Shown in pieces: positions 9,113-18,151 of a stretch of DNA of 64,000 nt. Origin of the DNA: Pseudolachnospira sp051055405 (GTDB taxonomy: Bacteria > Bacillota > Clostridia > Lachnospirales > Lachnospiraceae); NCBI RefSeq assembly GCF_051055405.1, contig NZ_CP167068.1, positions 1,798,001-1,862,000 of the forward strand, read 5' to 3'. The first letter of the stretch is position 1; the number at the start of each line of letters is the position of its first letter. The notes beneath the pieces are model-generated. The model did not search any database, was not told the origin of the DNA, and saw only the letters and a list, made by a program, of their open reading frames with translations. The translations under genes and the position numbers were made by a program.

Positions 9113-9814
9113 TCATTTTAACGCCTTGCACTTCTTATTTCTCTCTTCGACAAGAATCCTCACTTCATCCGCTGCATTCTTGGCTCTTTCTGCATCATCC
9201 GCGCCGGCAGCGGCGGCAAGCTCATCCACTTTTACGGTGATTTTTTCTTCTATAACGGAAAGCGCGTCATTGCTCATGGGATCGCTGTAGCGAATTGCCT
9301 CATATACTTTTTTACACTCAGCTCTCACCGCTTCGCTCTTGGCGGCAGATACCAATCCCTCTGCCTCCACAGTAAGCCGTTTTATCCACTGCGTCTGTGC
9401 GTCCACCCTTTTATCTACTTGTTCCACCATATCCGCAGCCACAGACGCTTTCAATACGGAGATCGCATGAAATGCAAGGATCAGCAGACAAATGATAATG
9501 CTTACCCAATTTGGCAGAGCTGGAATTGCCATACCAAGCGCGCCGAATACCACCATAAAGAGAAGTCCACTATAGCTAACGGTTATCAGCGGGAGTTTGT
9601 AAAACATCTTTTTCAAGGAATCGGCTTTAAAAGCAAAATATGCACAGATCAATTGGCCGATAAAGGCAAGCGAAATAAAAATATACCCCGGCCAAAATGC
9701 ACCGTCAAATTTGCTGATTCCCGCTATTTCCTTTGGCATGGCAAAACAAACCGCCTGAAATACCGCAAACAGAATCGCCCAGCAAATCGCATACCATTTA
9801 AAATTCTTTTTCAT
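9113..9814 (-). CDS. Membrane protein with C-terminal helical domain, middle gene of TIR cassette
   Basis: I do not recognise a named family. The 233 residues show about four transmembrane helices (around residues 8-27, 43-62, 74-96 and 103-122) and a cytoplasmic, Ala/Glu/Lys-rich helical tail (125-233) that is probably coiled coil. Part of the tail reads AAAAGADDAERAKNAADEV, typical of a heptad helix. A GGAGGG ribosome site precedes the ATG. It lies 15 bases after the SPFH gene and 49 before the TIR gene on the same strand, so it is probably a membrane partner of one or both products. Confidence 0.75.
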   Translation of the reverse strand: MKKNFKWYAICWAILFAVFQAVCFAMPKEIAGISKFDGAFWPGYIFISLAFIGQLICAYFAFKADSLKKMFYKLPLITVSYSGLLFMVVFGALGMAIPALPNWVSIIICLLILAFHAISVLKASVAADMVEQVDKRVDAQTQWIKRLTVEAEGLVSAAKSEAVRAECKKVYEAIRYSDPMSNDALSVIEEKITVKVDELAAAAGADDAERAKNAADEVRILVEERNKKCKALK

Positions 9815-9829
9815 CGTCTTACCCTCCTA

Positions 9830-10963
9830 TCAAAGAATAGAAGAAAGCAACTGCGCCTTCAGATTGTTGAACTCTTCTTCCGTAATCATGCCGGATTCTT
9901 TCATAATGTTCAGTTTTTCTACTTTTGCTTTGAAAGCCGCCATATCATCGGCAGGTTGAGTTGGTACGGAAGTAGGAGCCGCCGCGTCCATAGCGCCGCT
10001 TACGGCATTGCCCACCACGCCGCCGACAGCGCCGCCTACTCCCGCCATCGTGCCTAAGCCAACGCCCATATTGGTAAACTGACCGACCGCCTCGTTTTGC
10101 GCCACTTTTTCAGCAACGTCAAAACCACGCTCTTGTGCATATGTGTAACCTTCTTGCGCCCGCTTAGCGGCTTGCGCCTGAGAATCGATCACTACCTTTT
10201 GCGCTTCGGTCTGCGCGTAAATTAAATCGGTTTGCTGGCGGAGTTTCGCCTCGGCAATGTCGGCATATTGGCGGAAATGTAATTCCTTAAATTTCTCATA
10301 CTGTCTATCGCCATCGGGCTTGACGATGGTAGTCACAAAAAATCTTTCCAGAGAAACACCATACTCGGCAAAATCCGGTATCAAGAGCTTATGAATATTT
10401 GTGGAAAATACAGACAAATTCTCATCAATTTCAAAGATATTGATCGCGTTTGCCTTCATCACCTGCGCCATATAGGTCTTGACTTTTGTCATCAAAAAAG
10501 CGCGGAAAAATCCCACCAATTTTTGTTGGCTCAGGATATTCTCCGTGCCGACTAATTTCAAAAGCAGTTTTCGGCTATCCTCCGCGCGAAGGCTCATTTC
10601 ACCGCTTGCGCCAATGGAAATGGGAAATCCATAGGTTGGCTCTATATATTGAACTTTGGAGTCCGTCCCCCATTTTATCGACATCTGCTCCGCTTTATTG
10701 ATAAAATAAACTTCACAGTGAAAAGGCGTATTGTCCCCGGTAATACGATTGAGCACCTTTCCAATTTTAGGGATATTCTGCGTTTCGAGAGTATAACGGC
10801 CCGCGCCAAACAGATCAAGCGCCTGACCGTTCATAAAGAAGATTGCCTCTTGGCTTTCATGAACAATGAGCTGTGTCAGCGAATTAAAATCCTCACAGGG
10901 ATGCTTCCAAATAAAGGTGGAATTATCACCCTCATATTTGATAACGTCAGCAATCGGTGCCAT
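9830..10963 (-). CDS. SPFH/Band 7 domain protein with C-terminal SHOCT domain
   Basis: SPFH (stomatin/flotillin-like) proteins form oligomeric membrane scaffolds. The 377 residues show an N-terminal SPFH core related to the YdjI or virion core-like group (about 20-230), a coiled-coil stretch rich in Gln/Ala/Glu (235-300), a Gly/Ala/Val-rich segment (305-340) that may touch membrane, and a SHOCT helical hairpin at the C-terminus (LNIMKESGMITEEEFNNLK). I chose the ATG at 10961-10963 because GGAGG lies 10 bases before it; the ATG 36 bases upstream has no ribosome site. First gene of the three-gene cassette with the TIR protein. Confidence 0.85.
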   Translation of the reverse strand: MAPIADVIKYEGDNSTFIWKHPCEDFNSLTQLIVHESQEAIFFMNGQALDLFGAGRYTLETQNIPKIGKVLNRITGDNTPFHCEVYFINKAEQMSIKWGTDSKVQYIEPTYGFPISIGASGEMSLRAEDSRKLLLKLVGTENILSQQKLVGFFRAFLMTKVKTYMAQVMKANAINIFEIDENLSVFSTNIHKLLIPDFAEYGVSLERFFVTTIVKPDGDRQYEKFKELHFRQYADIAEAKLRQQTDLIYAQTEAQKVVIDSQAQAAKRAQEGYTYAQERGFDVAEKVAQNEAVGQFTNMGVGLGTMAGVGGAVGGVVGNAVSGAMDAAAPTSVPTQPADDMAAFKAKVEKLNIMKESGMITEEEFNNLKAQLLSSIL

Positions 10964-11220
10964 AGTACCTGAACCTCCTCTATATTCCATATTTCGCATT
11001 CTTAGATTTGATGATCGAAAGGGATGTATTTCCCCAACTTTTTAGATAAAATATACCATAAATTCTCAAGAATGTAAAGATACCGCATGTAAAAAGGCAG
11101 AAAAAGGCAGATTTTTGTTGAAATTTATATACTAAATCAGCCCATTTTATTTTTCTCCAAAGGGTTCCTCAGTTAGGAAATTTCCGATAGAGATTCGGAT
11201 ATCAAACGGCCTCGAAACGA

Positions 11221-11259
11221 AAGAAGGCACAGCCGCTCTATAAACGGCTATGCCTTCTT
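11221..11259 (-). terminator. Terminator downstream of ackA
   Basis: Hairpin with a 15-base arm (AAGAAGGCACAGCCG against CGGCTATGCCTTCTT, one mismatch) and a 9-base loop, 32 bases past the ackA stop; on the minus strand a CTTTCGTTT tail follows. The arms are also symmetrical enough to work for plus-strand transcripts. The remaining 10964-11220 is AT-rich and probably holds the promoter of the SPFH-TIR cassette. Confidence 0.8.
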
Positions 11260-11290
11260 TGTTTAAACAGAGAATTTCACGCTGCTTGTC

Positions 11291-12481
11291 TTACACCAAA
11301 GCAACCGTCTCTCTGGCAATCATCAATTCCTCATTGGTCGGAACGATCGCTACCGTAACCTTGGAATCCGGAGTAGAGATCACATAGTTCTCGCCTCTGT
11401 GCTTATTTGCCTCTGCATCCAGAGTGATTCCCAGATAACCCAGGTAGCTGACGATCTTCTCACGCTCGCCAACGCCATTCTCGCCGATACCGCCGGTGAA
11501 AGCAATCGCGTCTACGCCGTTCATGGCCGCCGCATAAGAACCAATGTATTTGGCGACACGGTAGCAGAACGCATCCAGAGCGTTGATAGCCAGCTCATTT
11601 CCTTCTTCGGCAGCAGCGCCCAGATCGCGGAAGTCGCTGGAAAGGCCCTTGGTCATGCCGTATACGCCGGATTTCTTGTTCAGCATGGTTACCATCTCAA
11701 AGATATCCTTGCCTTCTTTTCTCGCAATGTACTCCAAAACAGCCGGATCCAGATCACCGGAACGGGTTCCCATGATCAGACCTTCCAGAGGGGTCAGACC
11801 CATGCTGGTATCCACGCACTCGCCATTTTTCACCGCGCTGATGGAAGAACCGTTTCCTAAGTGAGCGACGATCACCTTAGAGTTGTTCTTATTAAGGCCC
11901 AGGAACTTAATGGCTTCTTTGGATACAAAGCTGTGGGAAGTACCGTGGAAGCCGTATTTACGGATGTGGTATTTCTCATAGTACTCATAAGGAATGCCGT
12001 ACATATAAGCTTTCGCCGGCATGGTCTGATGGAAAGCAGTATCAAAAACAGCTACGTTGGGCTTGCCGGGCATCAGCTCCATGCAGGCGCGGATTCCCAT
12101 CAAGTTCGCCGGGTTGTGCAGCGGTCCCAGATCACAGCACTCGTCGATGACCTGCAGAGCTTCCTCGTCGATCTTTACGGAACTGGTCAGCTTGTGGCCG
12201 CCATGCAGCACACGGTGTCCAATCGCGTCTACCTCTTCCAGACTCTTCAGGATACCAGTCTTCGGATTGACCAGGATGTCCAATACCATCTGGATCGCCT
12301 GCGTATGAGCCGGCATCGCAGCTTCTACGATCTCTTTCTCACCGCCAGCCGGCTGATAGACCAGACGGCCGTCAATTCCGATTCTCTCGCAGAGGCCCTT
12401 GGCCAAAACTGCTTCGGTTTCGGAGTCAATCAGCTGGTATTTCAGGGAAGAGCTTCCGCAATTAATAACCAATACTTTCAT
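11291..12481 (-). CDS. ackA: Acetate kinase
   Basis: Converts acetyl phosphate and ADP to acetate and ATP, the last step of fermentative acetate production. The 396 residues match AckA length. The phosphate-binding start VLVINCGSSSLKYQL, the HRVLHGG motif, the GFHGTSH motif and the LGNGSS ATP-binding motif are all visible. A GAGGG site lies before the ATG. Unusually pta is not adjacent; queH lies 36 bases upstream on the same strand, so ackA may be read from the queH operon or its own promoter. A strong terminator follows. Confidence 0.98.
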   Translation of the reverse strand: MKVLVINCGSSSLKYQLIDSETEAVLAKGLCERIGIDGRLVYQPAGGEKEIVEAAMPAHTQAIQMVLDILVNPKTGILKSLEEVDAIGHRVLHGGHKLTSSVKIDEEALQVIDECCDLGPLHNPANLMGIRACMELMPGKPNVAVFDTAFHQTMPAKAYMYGIPYEYYEKYHIRKYGFHGTSHSFVSKEAIKFLGLNKNNSKVIVAHLGNGSSISAVKNGECVDTSMGLTPLEGLIMGTRSGDLDPAVLEYIARKEGKDIFEMVTMLNKKSGVYGMTKGLSSDFRDLGAAAEEGNELAINALDAFCYRVAKYIGSYAAAMNGVDAIAFTGGIGENGVGEREKIVSYLGYLGITLDAEANKHRGENYVISTPDSKVTVAIVPTNEELMIARETVALV

Positions 12482-12517
12482 GTTATACCCTCCTGAGGTT
12501 TTTATACATATTCTGTT

Positions 12518-13180
12518 TTATTTTAGTACGAAGTCTTCATTCTGTAAAGCCTTTTTTCGCTCTTTTTCCCGCCGTTCTTCCTTTGAGAACACGCATCCGC
12601 AGTAATCCTGACGGTACATGCCGTATTTTTCCGAAAGCTCGATGGAGCGTTTATATCCGTCTCGCTTCTTAAAATCGGAAACCAGATATTTCACGCCGTA
12701 TTTCCCGGAAAGTTCCAGACCGATCTCATTGAGCTTGGCCGCATTTTTCATGGGACTGACCGAAAGCGTGGTGGTAAAATAGTCAAACCCGCCGGCAGCA
12801 GCCATGATAGCGGCCTCCCTCAGCCGCTGGCGGTAGCACACGAAGCAGCGCTCTCCGCCCTCGGAAATGTGCTCTAATCCCTGCACCGCCTGATAAAACT
12901 CTTCCGGTACGTATCGTCCTTCCCAAAAAGAAACCGGGTATTTGGCGGGAAGATGCTCTAACAAACGCCTCTGCTCCTCGACGCGCTTTTCATACTCTTC
13001 TCTCGGAGAAATGTTCGGATTAAAATAAAATACAGTCACCCGGAAATTCTCCGTCAGTTGTTCCAGCACGGAACTGCTGCAAGGCCCGCAGCAGCTGTGC
13101 AACAGCAATGCCGGGGCCTCGCCAAGTTCTCGGTGGAAACGGACGATTTGTTCCATTTCCTTCTGAAAGTTTCGATTCAT
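12518..13180 (-). CDS. queH: Epoxyqueuosine reductase QueH
   Basis: Iron-sulfur enzyme that reduces epoxyqueuosine to queuosine in tRNA, an oxygen-free alternative to QueG. Near the N-terminus the CCGPC motif (C30, C31, C34 of the chosen start) and, later, DYCGC supply the cluster and redox cysteines of the QueH (formerly DUF208) family. I chose the ATG at 13178-13180 because it overlaps the upstream stop as ATGA; a GTG 15 bases upstream is possible. The 220 residues fit the family. It is co-transcribed with the metallo-beta-lactamase RNase. Confidence 0.93.
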   Translation of the reverse strand: MNRNFQKEMEQIVRFHRELGEAPALLLHSCCGPCSSSVLEQLTENFRVTVFYFNPNISPREEYEKRVEEQRRLLEHLPAKYPVSFWEGRYVPEEFYQAVQGLEHISEGGERCFVCYRQRLREAAIMAAAGGFDYFTTTLSVSPMKNAAKLNEIGLELSGKYGVKYLVSDFKKRDGYKRSIELSEKYGMYRQDYCGCVFSKEERREKERKKALQNEDFVLK

Positions 13181-14802
13181 AGTTCGTTTTCCCACTTATC
13201 GCAAAGCGCCTCGATTTCTTTGGTGAAACGCTTGATCTCTTTATTGGTGCGTTCCCGCCACTTGGGGATCAGGCCGGTCAGACGGCGTCCCGCAGCAACC
13301 AGGTTTCCAAAGAAGCCTTCGGTCCGCATCCCATCTCCCTGAGCGCGTTTTTCTTTCGGAATCCGAATACCTTCGGTCTCCTTGATGCATTCGCCGGTGG
13401 CCAAATCATAGATCGTTCCACTATAAGGAGCCGCCGCTCGGAGGCCTTTCTCTGTCTCCAAGCACTCTGCAAAGCTGATGCAGGACTCATCTTCCCCGTG
13501 ATTGACAAAGACCAAAGACGGCTTTTTCTCAAAGCTGTCGATCCACTTCAAGAGTCCCTCTTTGTCCGCATGGCCGCTGATTCCGGCCAGCGTGTCGATC
13601 TCCGCGTTTACCGTAATTTCTTCACCGAACAGTCTTACCTGTTTGGTGCCCTCATAGATAGAACGGCCCAAAGTGCCGACCGACTGATACCCCACAAAGA
13701 GGATCAGGGATTCTTTCCGCCACAAATTATGTTTCAGATGGTGACGAATCCGGCCTGCCTCGCACATACCGCTGGCGGATAGAATCACCTTGGGCGACGG
13801 GTCAAAGTTGATCGCTTTGGACTCGTCGCTGGTCACGGAAATTTCCAGTCCTGGGAAAAATAGAGGGTTCTTTCCGGCGTCCAATAAAGCGCGCATACCT
13901 TCGTCAAAATAGTCCCGATCACTCTGCACAAAGACGCTGGTCGCCTCATTGGCCAGAGGACTATCGACATAGACCTTGAATCCGTCATGGCCATGAACCA
14001 GCCCATCCGCCTTGATCTGCCGGATAAAATACAAGATCTCCTGGGTACGCCCCACGGCAAAGGAAGGGATCACCACATTCCCTCCGCGGTCCAGCGTTCG
14101 CTGAATGCAGTCCGCCAACCGGTTCACATAATCCTGCTCCGACTCATGCTTTTCATGGTAGCGGTTTCCATAAGTGGATTCGATCATCACATAATCTGCG
14201 TCCAGAGTCGGCTGCGGATCCCGTAAAATCGGACGGTCATGATTTCCGATATCCCCGCTGAACACCATCTTTTTCTCGACGTCGCCTTCCCGCATCCAAA
14301 CTTCAATGCTTGCGGACCCCAGCAGATGGCCAACGTCCGTAAAAGAAATATCCACGCCATCCAACACCTGGACTTTTTCCCCATAAGGCACCGGACGCAA
14401 TTTGCGGATCACGCCTTCCGCGTCCGCCATGGTGTAAAGAGGCTCAAAGCTCGGTTTCCCCGCGCGCTGTGCTTTCCGGTTTTGCCACTCGGCCTCAAAT
14501 TCCTGGATGTGGGCGCTGTCGCGCAACATAATATTGCAAAGGCTGCAGGTCGCTTCCGTCGCATATACGCTTCCCCGGAATCCATTTTTAAAAAGCCACG
14601 GCAGCTTTCCGGAATGATCAATATGGGCATGAGTCAAAAGCACACATTCGATCTCCGAGGGAGGCACTGGGATATCTTCATTCTCAAAAACATTCACTCC
14701 CTGCTCCATGCCGCAGTCCACGAGAAACTTGTGGCCGTTCACTTCCAAATAGGTGCAGCTGCCCGTTACTTCATGGGCCGCCCCAAGAAATGTGATTTTC
14801 AT
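13177..14802 (-). CDS. Beta-CASP metallo-beta-lactamase RNase-like protein
   Basis: Predicted zinc-dependent RNA nuclease (YsiA/CPSF-like group), about 541 residues. The N-terminal metallo-beta-lactamase fold has the HxHxDH motif THAHIDHSGK, with further metal ligands in DVGHLLGSAS and FSGDIGNHDRP. The beta-CASP insert (IESTYGNRYHE, PSFAVGRTQEIL, ASGMCEAGRIRHHLK) and the C-terminal RMMBL histidine region (GISGHADKEGL, FVNHGE) follow. The start is set at the ATG 14800-14802 with an AAAGGAAAG site; a longer frame upstream adds 55 unrelated residues. Overlaps queH by 4 bases. Confidence 0.92.
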   Translation of the reverse strand: MKITFLGAAHEVTGSCTYLEVNGHKFLVDCGMEQGVNVFENEDIPVPPSEIECVLLTHAHIDHSGKLPWLFKNGFRGSVYATEATCSLCNIMLRDSAHIQEFEAEWQNRKAQRAGKPSFEPLYTMADAEGVIRKLRPVPYGEKVQVLDGVDISFTDVGHLLGSASIEVWMREGDVEKKMVFSGDIGNHDRPILRDPQPTLDADYVMIESTYGNRYHEKHESEQDYVNRLADCIQRTLDRGGNVVIPSFAVGRTQEILYFIRQIKADGLVHGHDGFKVYVDSPLANEATSVFVQSDRDYFDEGMRALLDAGKNPLFFPGLEISVTSDESKAINFDPSPKVILSASGMCEAGRIRHHLKHNLWRKESLILFVGYQSVGTLGRSIYEGTKQVRLFGEEITVNAEIDTLAGISGHADKEGLLKWIDSFEKKPSLVFVNHGEDESCISFAECLETEKGLRAAAPYSGTIYDLATGECIKETEGIRIPKEKRAQGDGMRTEGFFGNLVAAGRRLTGLIPKWRERTNKEIKRFTKEIEALCDKWENEL

Positions 14803-15010
14803 AAGCCTGCTTTCCTTTCTATATCCTGGGGGCAAAAGACTTGTGCCCTCAACATTGATTCTATGGTATAGCATACCACCGTTTTCTGAATATTTCCAGC
14901 AAAATCTTCCGTTTACATTTCCCTTTTCTTCCGTTATACTGAAGGTACCTTCTATTGACAAGGGCAAACACCAAATGGAAGGTAAGGTATACGTAGAAAG
15001 GAAACAAGGA

Positions 15011-15481
15011 ATGCTGGGACTTCAAATCGCCGATATTAAGGATTTCACCAATAAATTGTTTCGCCAGGAGGTATTCGACCGTTTTCTTGTGCCGGAGGCC
15101 GCTTTTACCACCACATTTTCCATTGCCATCGACGGCAGTTCCATCTCGGAGGAAGGCAAAACCGTCTGCGCCGCCTGGGGAGATCTTCGCCCCCTGGCTT
15201 TCCAAATCGTCAAGGGACAGACCCTTCCCAAAGGATTCAAGATCGTATTACGGCTCAATGAAGAAAATACCGCAAAAACCCTGGCCTCCTGCGGACTTTC
15301 CTACGGGCCGGAAGACGTGGCCGGTCTCTTCCTTAACATCTACTACGAAAATGGACAGATTCGCTGCACGACAGGCGCTTCCCTGACCGTTTTCTCCCTG
15401 GATAAAACCTTGGAAAAAGAATGGGGAAAAGTCATCTGCCGTTTTCTGCGCCATCACCAGATTCCATTTGAAGAGGTCTGA
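15011..15481 (+). CDS. DUF5721 family protein
   Basis: A 156-residue protein of unknown function from a family common in Lachnospiraceae (DUF5721). It starts MLGLQIADIKDFTNKLF and has an N-terminal region that in the family resembles a phenolic or ligand-binding fold; no catalytic motif stands out. The ATG at 15011 is chosen because AAAGGA lies 9 bases upstream and the family begins here; the open frame runs further upstream but with no similarity. It points towards the histidine kinase gene and ends 1 base before that gene's stop. Confidence 0.8.
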   Translation: MLGLQIADIKDFTNKLFRQEVFDRFLVPEAAFTTTFSIAIDGSSISEEGKTVCAAWGDLRPLAFQIVKGQTLPKGFKIVLRLNEENTAKTLASCGLSYGPEDVAGLFLNIYYENGQIRCTTGASLTVFSLDKTLEKEWGKVICRFLRHHQIPFEEV

Positions 15482-15482
15482 G

Positions 15483-16952
15483 TTAAAATTCAAACCAAAA
15501 TTCTACGCCGTCCTCCCGGTTTTCCACACCGCAGCGACCTTTATGAGCATGCACGATCGCTTTTACGATAGAAAGCCCGATGCCGCTGCCTCCGTATTTG
15601 CGCGTTCTCGCCTTATCCACCTTATAAAATTTTTCCCAGACATGCGGCAAATCTTCCTCCGGAATCGGTTTTCCTGTGTTGAAAACAGAAACCCTTACAA
15701 CACCATCCGAAGCTGCGGCCCGAATAGAAATTGTGCCGGGATTTGACACATGATGGTAGGCATTGCTTATATAGTTTTGAAGCACTTCCTCCAACATAAA
15801 TTCGTCCGCCCGCACCCAAAGTTCCTCCGGGCAGTCCAGGGAAACTGTACAGTCCAGATCCTTTCCCAATACCGACGTCGCCTGCATCACGCCGCGAATC
15901 ACTTCTACCAGATTAAACTCCTCCAAAGATAATTTCATCTGCCCGGATTCGATCTCTCCCAGATTTAAAAGCCGCTTTACGATATGATTCATCTTTTTCG
16001 CCTCGTCGATAATCACATCGCAGTAAAAGTCCCTGCTCTCTGGATCTTCATTCACATCATCTTTCAGGCCCTCGGAATATCCCTGAATCAGGGCGATCGG
16101 CGTCTTTAATTCATGGGAGACATTGGAAATAAACTCCCGCCGCCTCTCGTCGATTCGCTCTTTCTCCTCAATATCCTGTTCCAGCTGCGCATTGGCCTCT
16201 TTCAGTTCCTCGATGGTCGACTGAAGCTTCTCCGACATATGATTGATGCTGTCTCCCAGAATCCCGATTTCATCTTTTTGTTTTCCCTGATAGCGGACGC
16301 TAAAATCCAACTCCGCCATCTGTTCTGAAAGGGAAGCCAGTTTTAAAATCGGCTTTGTCAGATTTCTCGTCACAAAATACATCAGGACAGCTCCTACGAT
16401 GACGGACAAGGCGCCTACGCCGGCCAAAAATTTGTTGGACAGCGTTACGCTTTCCCGTATGCTCTCCAAGGGGGTGGAAAGAATGTAGTCCGCCCCCTGA
16501 TAGATGCCGATGCAGTCAATCTGATTGCTCCCCAGCTGACTGTCATAGGCCTTATAGATCACATAATTGTCCCCATGGATATAGATATCCGAGATCACAG
16601 GTCCTCCGGTTCCTCTCAGGTAGCTGTCCAGCCGAAGACTAAAACCCTGCTGCTCTAAGCTGCTGGCATACTGCACCCGCCCCAGACCGCCCAATCCCGA
16701 TGTCTCTTGAATCACCAGGACCGCAATGTTATTGATCCGGCTCAACCGGTCCAGTTTTCTTTTGCCCTCGTCCGCATAGCCATCGTCCACATATGCCTCC
16801 ACAGCTTCCCGCATGGCCTGAATCTGCCCCTGCTTTTCCCGGATGACATAGGTTTCCAGATACCGGTTATTAATAAAGCAGATTGCTGCAATCACTCCCG
16901 TAATCACAGCAACCAAGATCATTGTAAATTTAAATCGTATGGAGAACTTCAT
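15483..16952 (-). CDS. Sensor histidine kinase, HAMP-HisKA-HATPase
   Basis: Membrane sensor kinase of 489 residues. Two transmembrane helices (about 8-28 and 175-195) flank an extracellular sensor region of about 145 residues. A HAMP linker follows (TRNLTKPILKL), then a coiled coil, the HisKA dimer domain with phospho-acceptor H280 in SHELKTPIA, and the ATPase domain (NYISNAYHH, then KARTRKYGGSGIGLSI). The architecture resembles PhoR/ResE/VanS-type kinases. It overlaps the response regulator by 4 bases (ATGA), so the two form a pair. The signal is unknown. Confidence 0.95.
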   Translation of the reverse strand: MKFSIRFKFTMILVAVITGVIAAICFINNRYLETYVIREKQGQIQAMREAVEAYVDDGYADEGKRKLDRLSRINNIAVLVIQETSGLGGLGRVQYASSLEQQGFSLRLDSYLRGTGGPVISDIYIHGDNYVIYKAYDSQLGSNQIDCIGIYQGADYILSTPLESIRESVTLSNKFLAGVGALSVIVGAVLMYFVTRNLTKPILKLASLSEQMAELDFSVRYQGKQKDEIGILGDSINHMSEKLQSTIEELKEANAQLEQDIEEKERIDERRREFISNVSHELKTPIALIQGYSEGLKDDVNEDPESRDFYCDVIIDEAKKMNHIVKRLLNLGEIESGQMKLSLEEFNLVEVIRGVMQATSVLGKDLDCTVSLDCPEELWVRADEFMLEEVLQNYISNAYHHVSNPGTISIRAAASDGVVRVSVFNTGKPIPEEDLPHVWEKFYKVDKARTRKYGGSGIGLSIVKAIVHAHKGRCGVENREDGVEFWFEF

Positions 16953-17626
16953 TGGTCCACCTCAAACTTATATCCCATTCCCCAGACCGTCTTAATATAA
17001 TCTCCCTTCTCTCCCATCTTGCTGCGCAGCTTCTTCACATGGGTGTCGATGGTGCGTGCGTCCCCAAAGTAATTATAATTCCATACATGATTGAGTATGG
17101 TTTCCCGCGAAAGCGCGATTCCCTGATTTTCAACAAAATAGGTCAAAAGTTCAAATTCCTTAAAACTAAGATCTAAACTTTTCCCGTCGATGATCACCGT
17201 ATGGGCTGCCTTGTTGATTCTTATGCCGCCTACGTCCAATACATCGCTTTGATCTCCGACGGTCCTTCGAAGCAAAGCTTCTACCCGCGCCACCAGGATT
17301 TTCGGGCTGAACGGCTTGGTAATATATTCGTCCACGCCAAGATCAAAGCCTCTCAGCTCGTCCCGCTCTTCTGCTTTTGCCGTCAATAAGATCACCGGTA
17401 CTTTGGAGTATTTCCGGATGGTCTCCAGAACCTCCCAACCGTTCATCTTCGGCATCATCACGTCGAGAATGACCAGATCAATCTTCTTGTCCGTAAAAAA
17501 GAGGTCGATTGCTTCCTCGCCGTCGCCGGCTTCTACGACCTGGAAATCTTTTTTGACCAGAAAGTCCCGTACCAGCTTCCGCATCCGCTCTTCGTCATCC
17601 ACCACCAGTACCTTCCGCCGTTCCAT
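16949..17626 (-). CDS. OmpR-family response regulator
   Basis: DNA-binding partner of the kinase that follows it. The receiver domain (about 5-120) has the acidic pair in VLVVDDEE, the phospho-acceptor D55 in LVILDVMMPKMNG, the LLTAKAEE switch threonine and the KPFSP lysine. The C-terminal winged helix (about 130-225) has GDARTIDTHVKKLRSKMG, typical of OmpR/PhoB regulators. The ATG at 17624-17626 is preferred with GGAGGTGA before it; a GTG 9 bases upstream overlaps that site. Likely targets are not visible. Confidence 0.95.
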   Translation of the reverse strand: MERRKVLVVDDEERMRKLVRDFLVKKDFQVVEAGDGEEAIDLFFTDKKIDLVILDVMMPKMNGWEVLETIRKYSKVPVILLTAKAEERDELRGFDLGVDEYITKPFSPKILVARVEALLRRTVGDQSDVLDVGGIRINKAAHTVIIDGKSLDLSFKEFELLTYFVENQGIALSRETILNHVWNYNYFGDARTIDTHVKKLRSKMGEKGDYIKTVWGMGYKFEVDQ

Positions 17627-17662
17627 TGCCGTCACCTCCGTGTATCATAATACTAAGATGTC

Positions 17663-17832
17663 GGGATCAAAAGGTCTTTTGACCCCTGATGCTTACGGAT
17701 TGCTGCGCATTTTATGCTCTCGCAATCCTAAAAACATTCAAAATCCGCCCTATCGGGCTACTTTTTCATGTTTTTGCGGGTCCCAACGTCATGGTTCGAT
17801 ATGCAAGCATATCAAACCATGACCTTTTGACC
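17663..17832. repeat. Structured intergenic element with four hairpins
   Basis: Upstream of the two-component operon lies about 170 bases made of four consecutive hairpins: GGGATCAAAAG/CTTTTGACCCC (17663-17686), GGATTGC/GCAATCC with an inner GCAT/ATGC pair (17697-17728), GCCC/GGGC (17747-17758) and a near-perfect 14-base stem CATGGTTCGATATG/CATATCAAACCATG (17790-17821). The ends share TTTTGACCC. It contains no gene; it may be a small mobile repeat or a structured leader for the operon. Confidence 0.55.
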
Positions 17833-17942
17833 CTAGCATCATCATTTTATTATTCTAACAGGTATGCAAAAAAAATTCCAGAGATTTCACATAAAGTTCA
17901 TATAGGGCTAGCAAAAAACCGTTGAAAAGGTGAATTTTGTTC

Positions 17943-17971
17943 TTGTACAATTTTTATTTTTATGATACACT
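17943..17971 (+). promoter_or_regulatory. Probable sigma-A promoter of tRNA-Ser
   Basis: TTGTAC, a 17-base AT-rich spacer, then TACACT, ending 27 bases before the tRNA-Ser gene. Spacing and position fit; the -10 box is weak. Confidence 0.5.
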
Positions 17972-17998
17972 ATTCCAAGTCAGCAATTGAATAGACAT

Positions 17999-18085
17999 GG
18001 AGCGATATCGAAGTGGTCATAACGAGCCGCACTCGAAATGCGGTTGTCCTTTTTGGGCACGTGGGTTCGAATCCCACTCGCTCCG
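17999..18085 (+). tRNA. tRNA-Ser (anticodon CGA)
   Basis: An 87-base tRNA with a 7-base acceptor stem (GGAGCGA/TCGCTCC) and discriminator G. The anticodon arm is CCGCA-CTCGAAA-TGCGG, giving anticodon CGA for UCG codons. A long variable arm typical of serine tRNA and a T-arm GTGGGTTCGAATCCCAC follow. CCA is not encoded. Confidence 0.96.
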
Positions 18086-18092
18086 GAGAATA

Positions 18093-18135
18093 AACAAGGC
18101 TTCTGGAAAATTTTCCAGAAGCCTTGTTTATTTTT
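18093..18135. terminator. Strong bidirectional terminator after tRNA-Ser
   Basis: Perfect 18-base stem AACAAGGCTTCTGGAAAA and its complement (18093-18128) with no free loop bases between, followed by TATTTTT on the plus strand. It ends the tRNA-Ser transcript and can serve the minus-strand aminotransferase gene, whose stop is 17 bases away. Confidence 0.9.
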
Positions 18136-18151
18136 ACACCTTTTCATTCGA

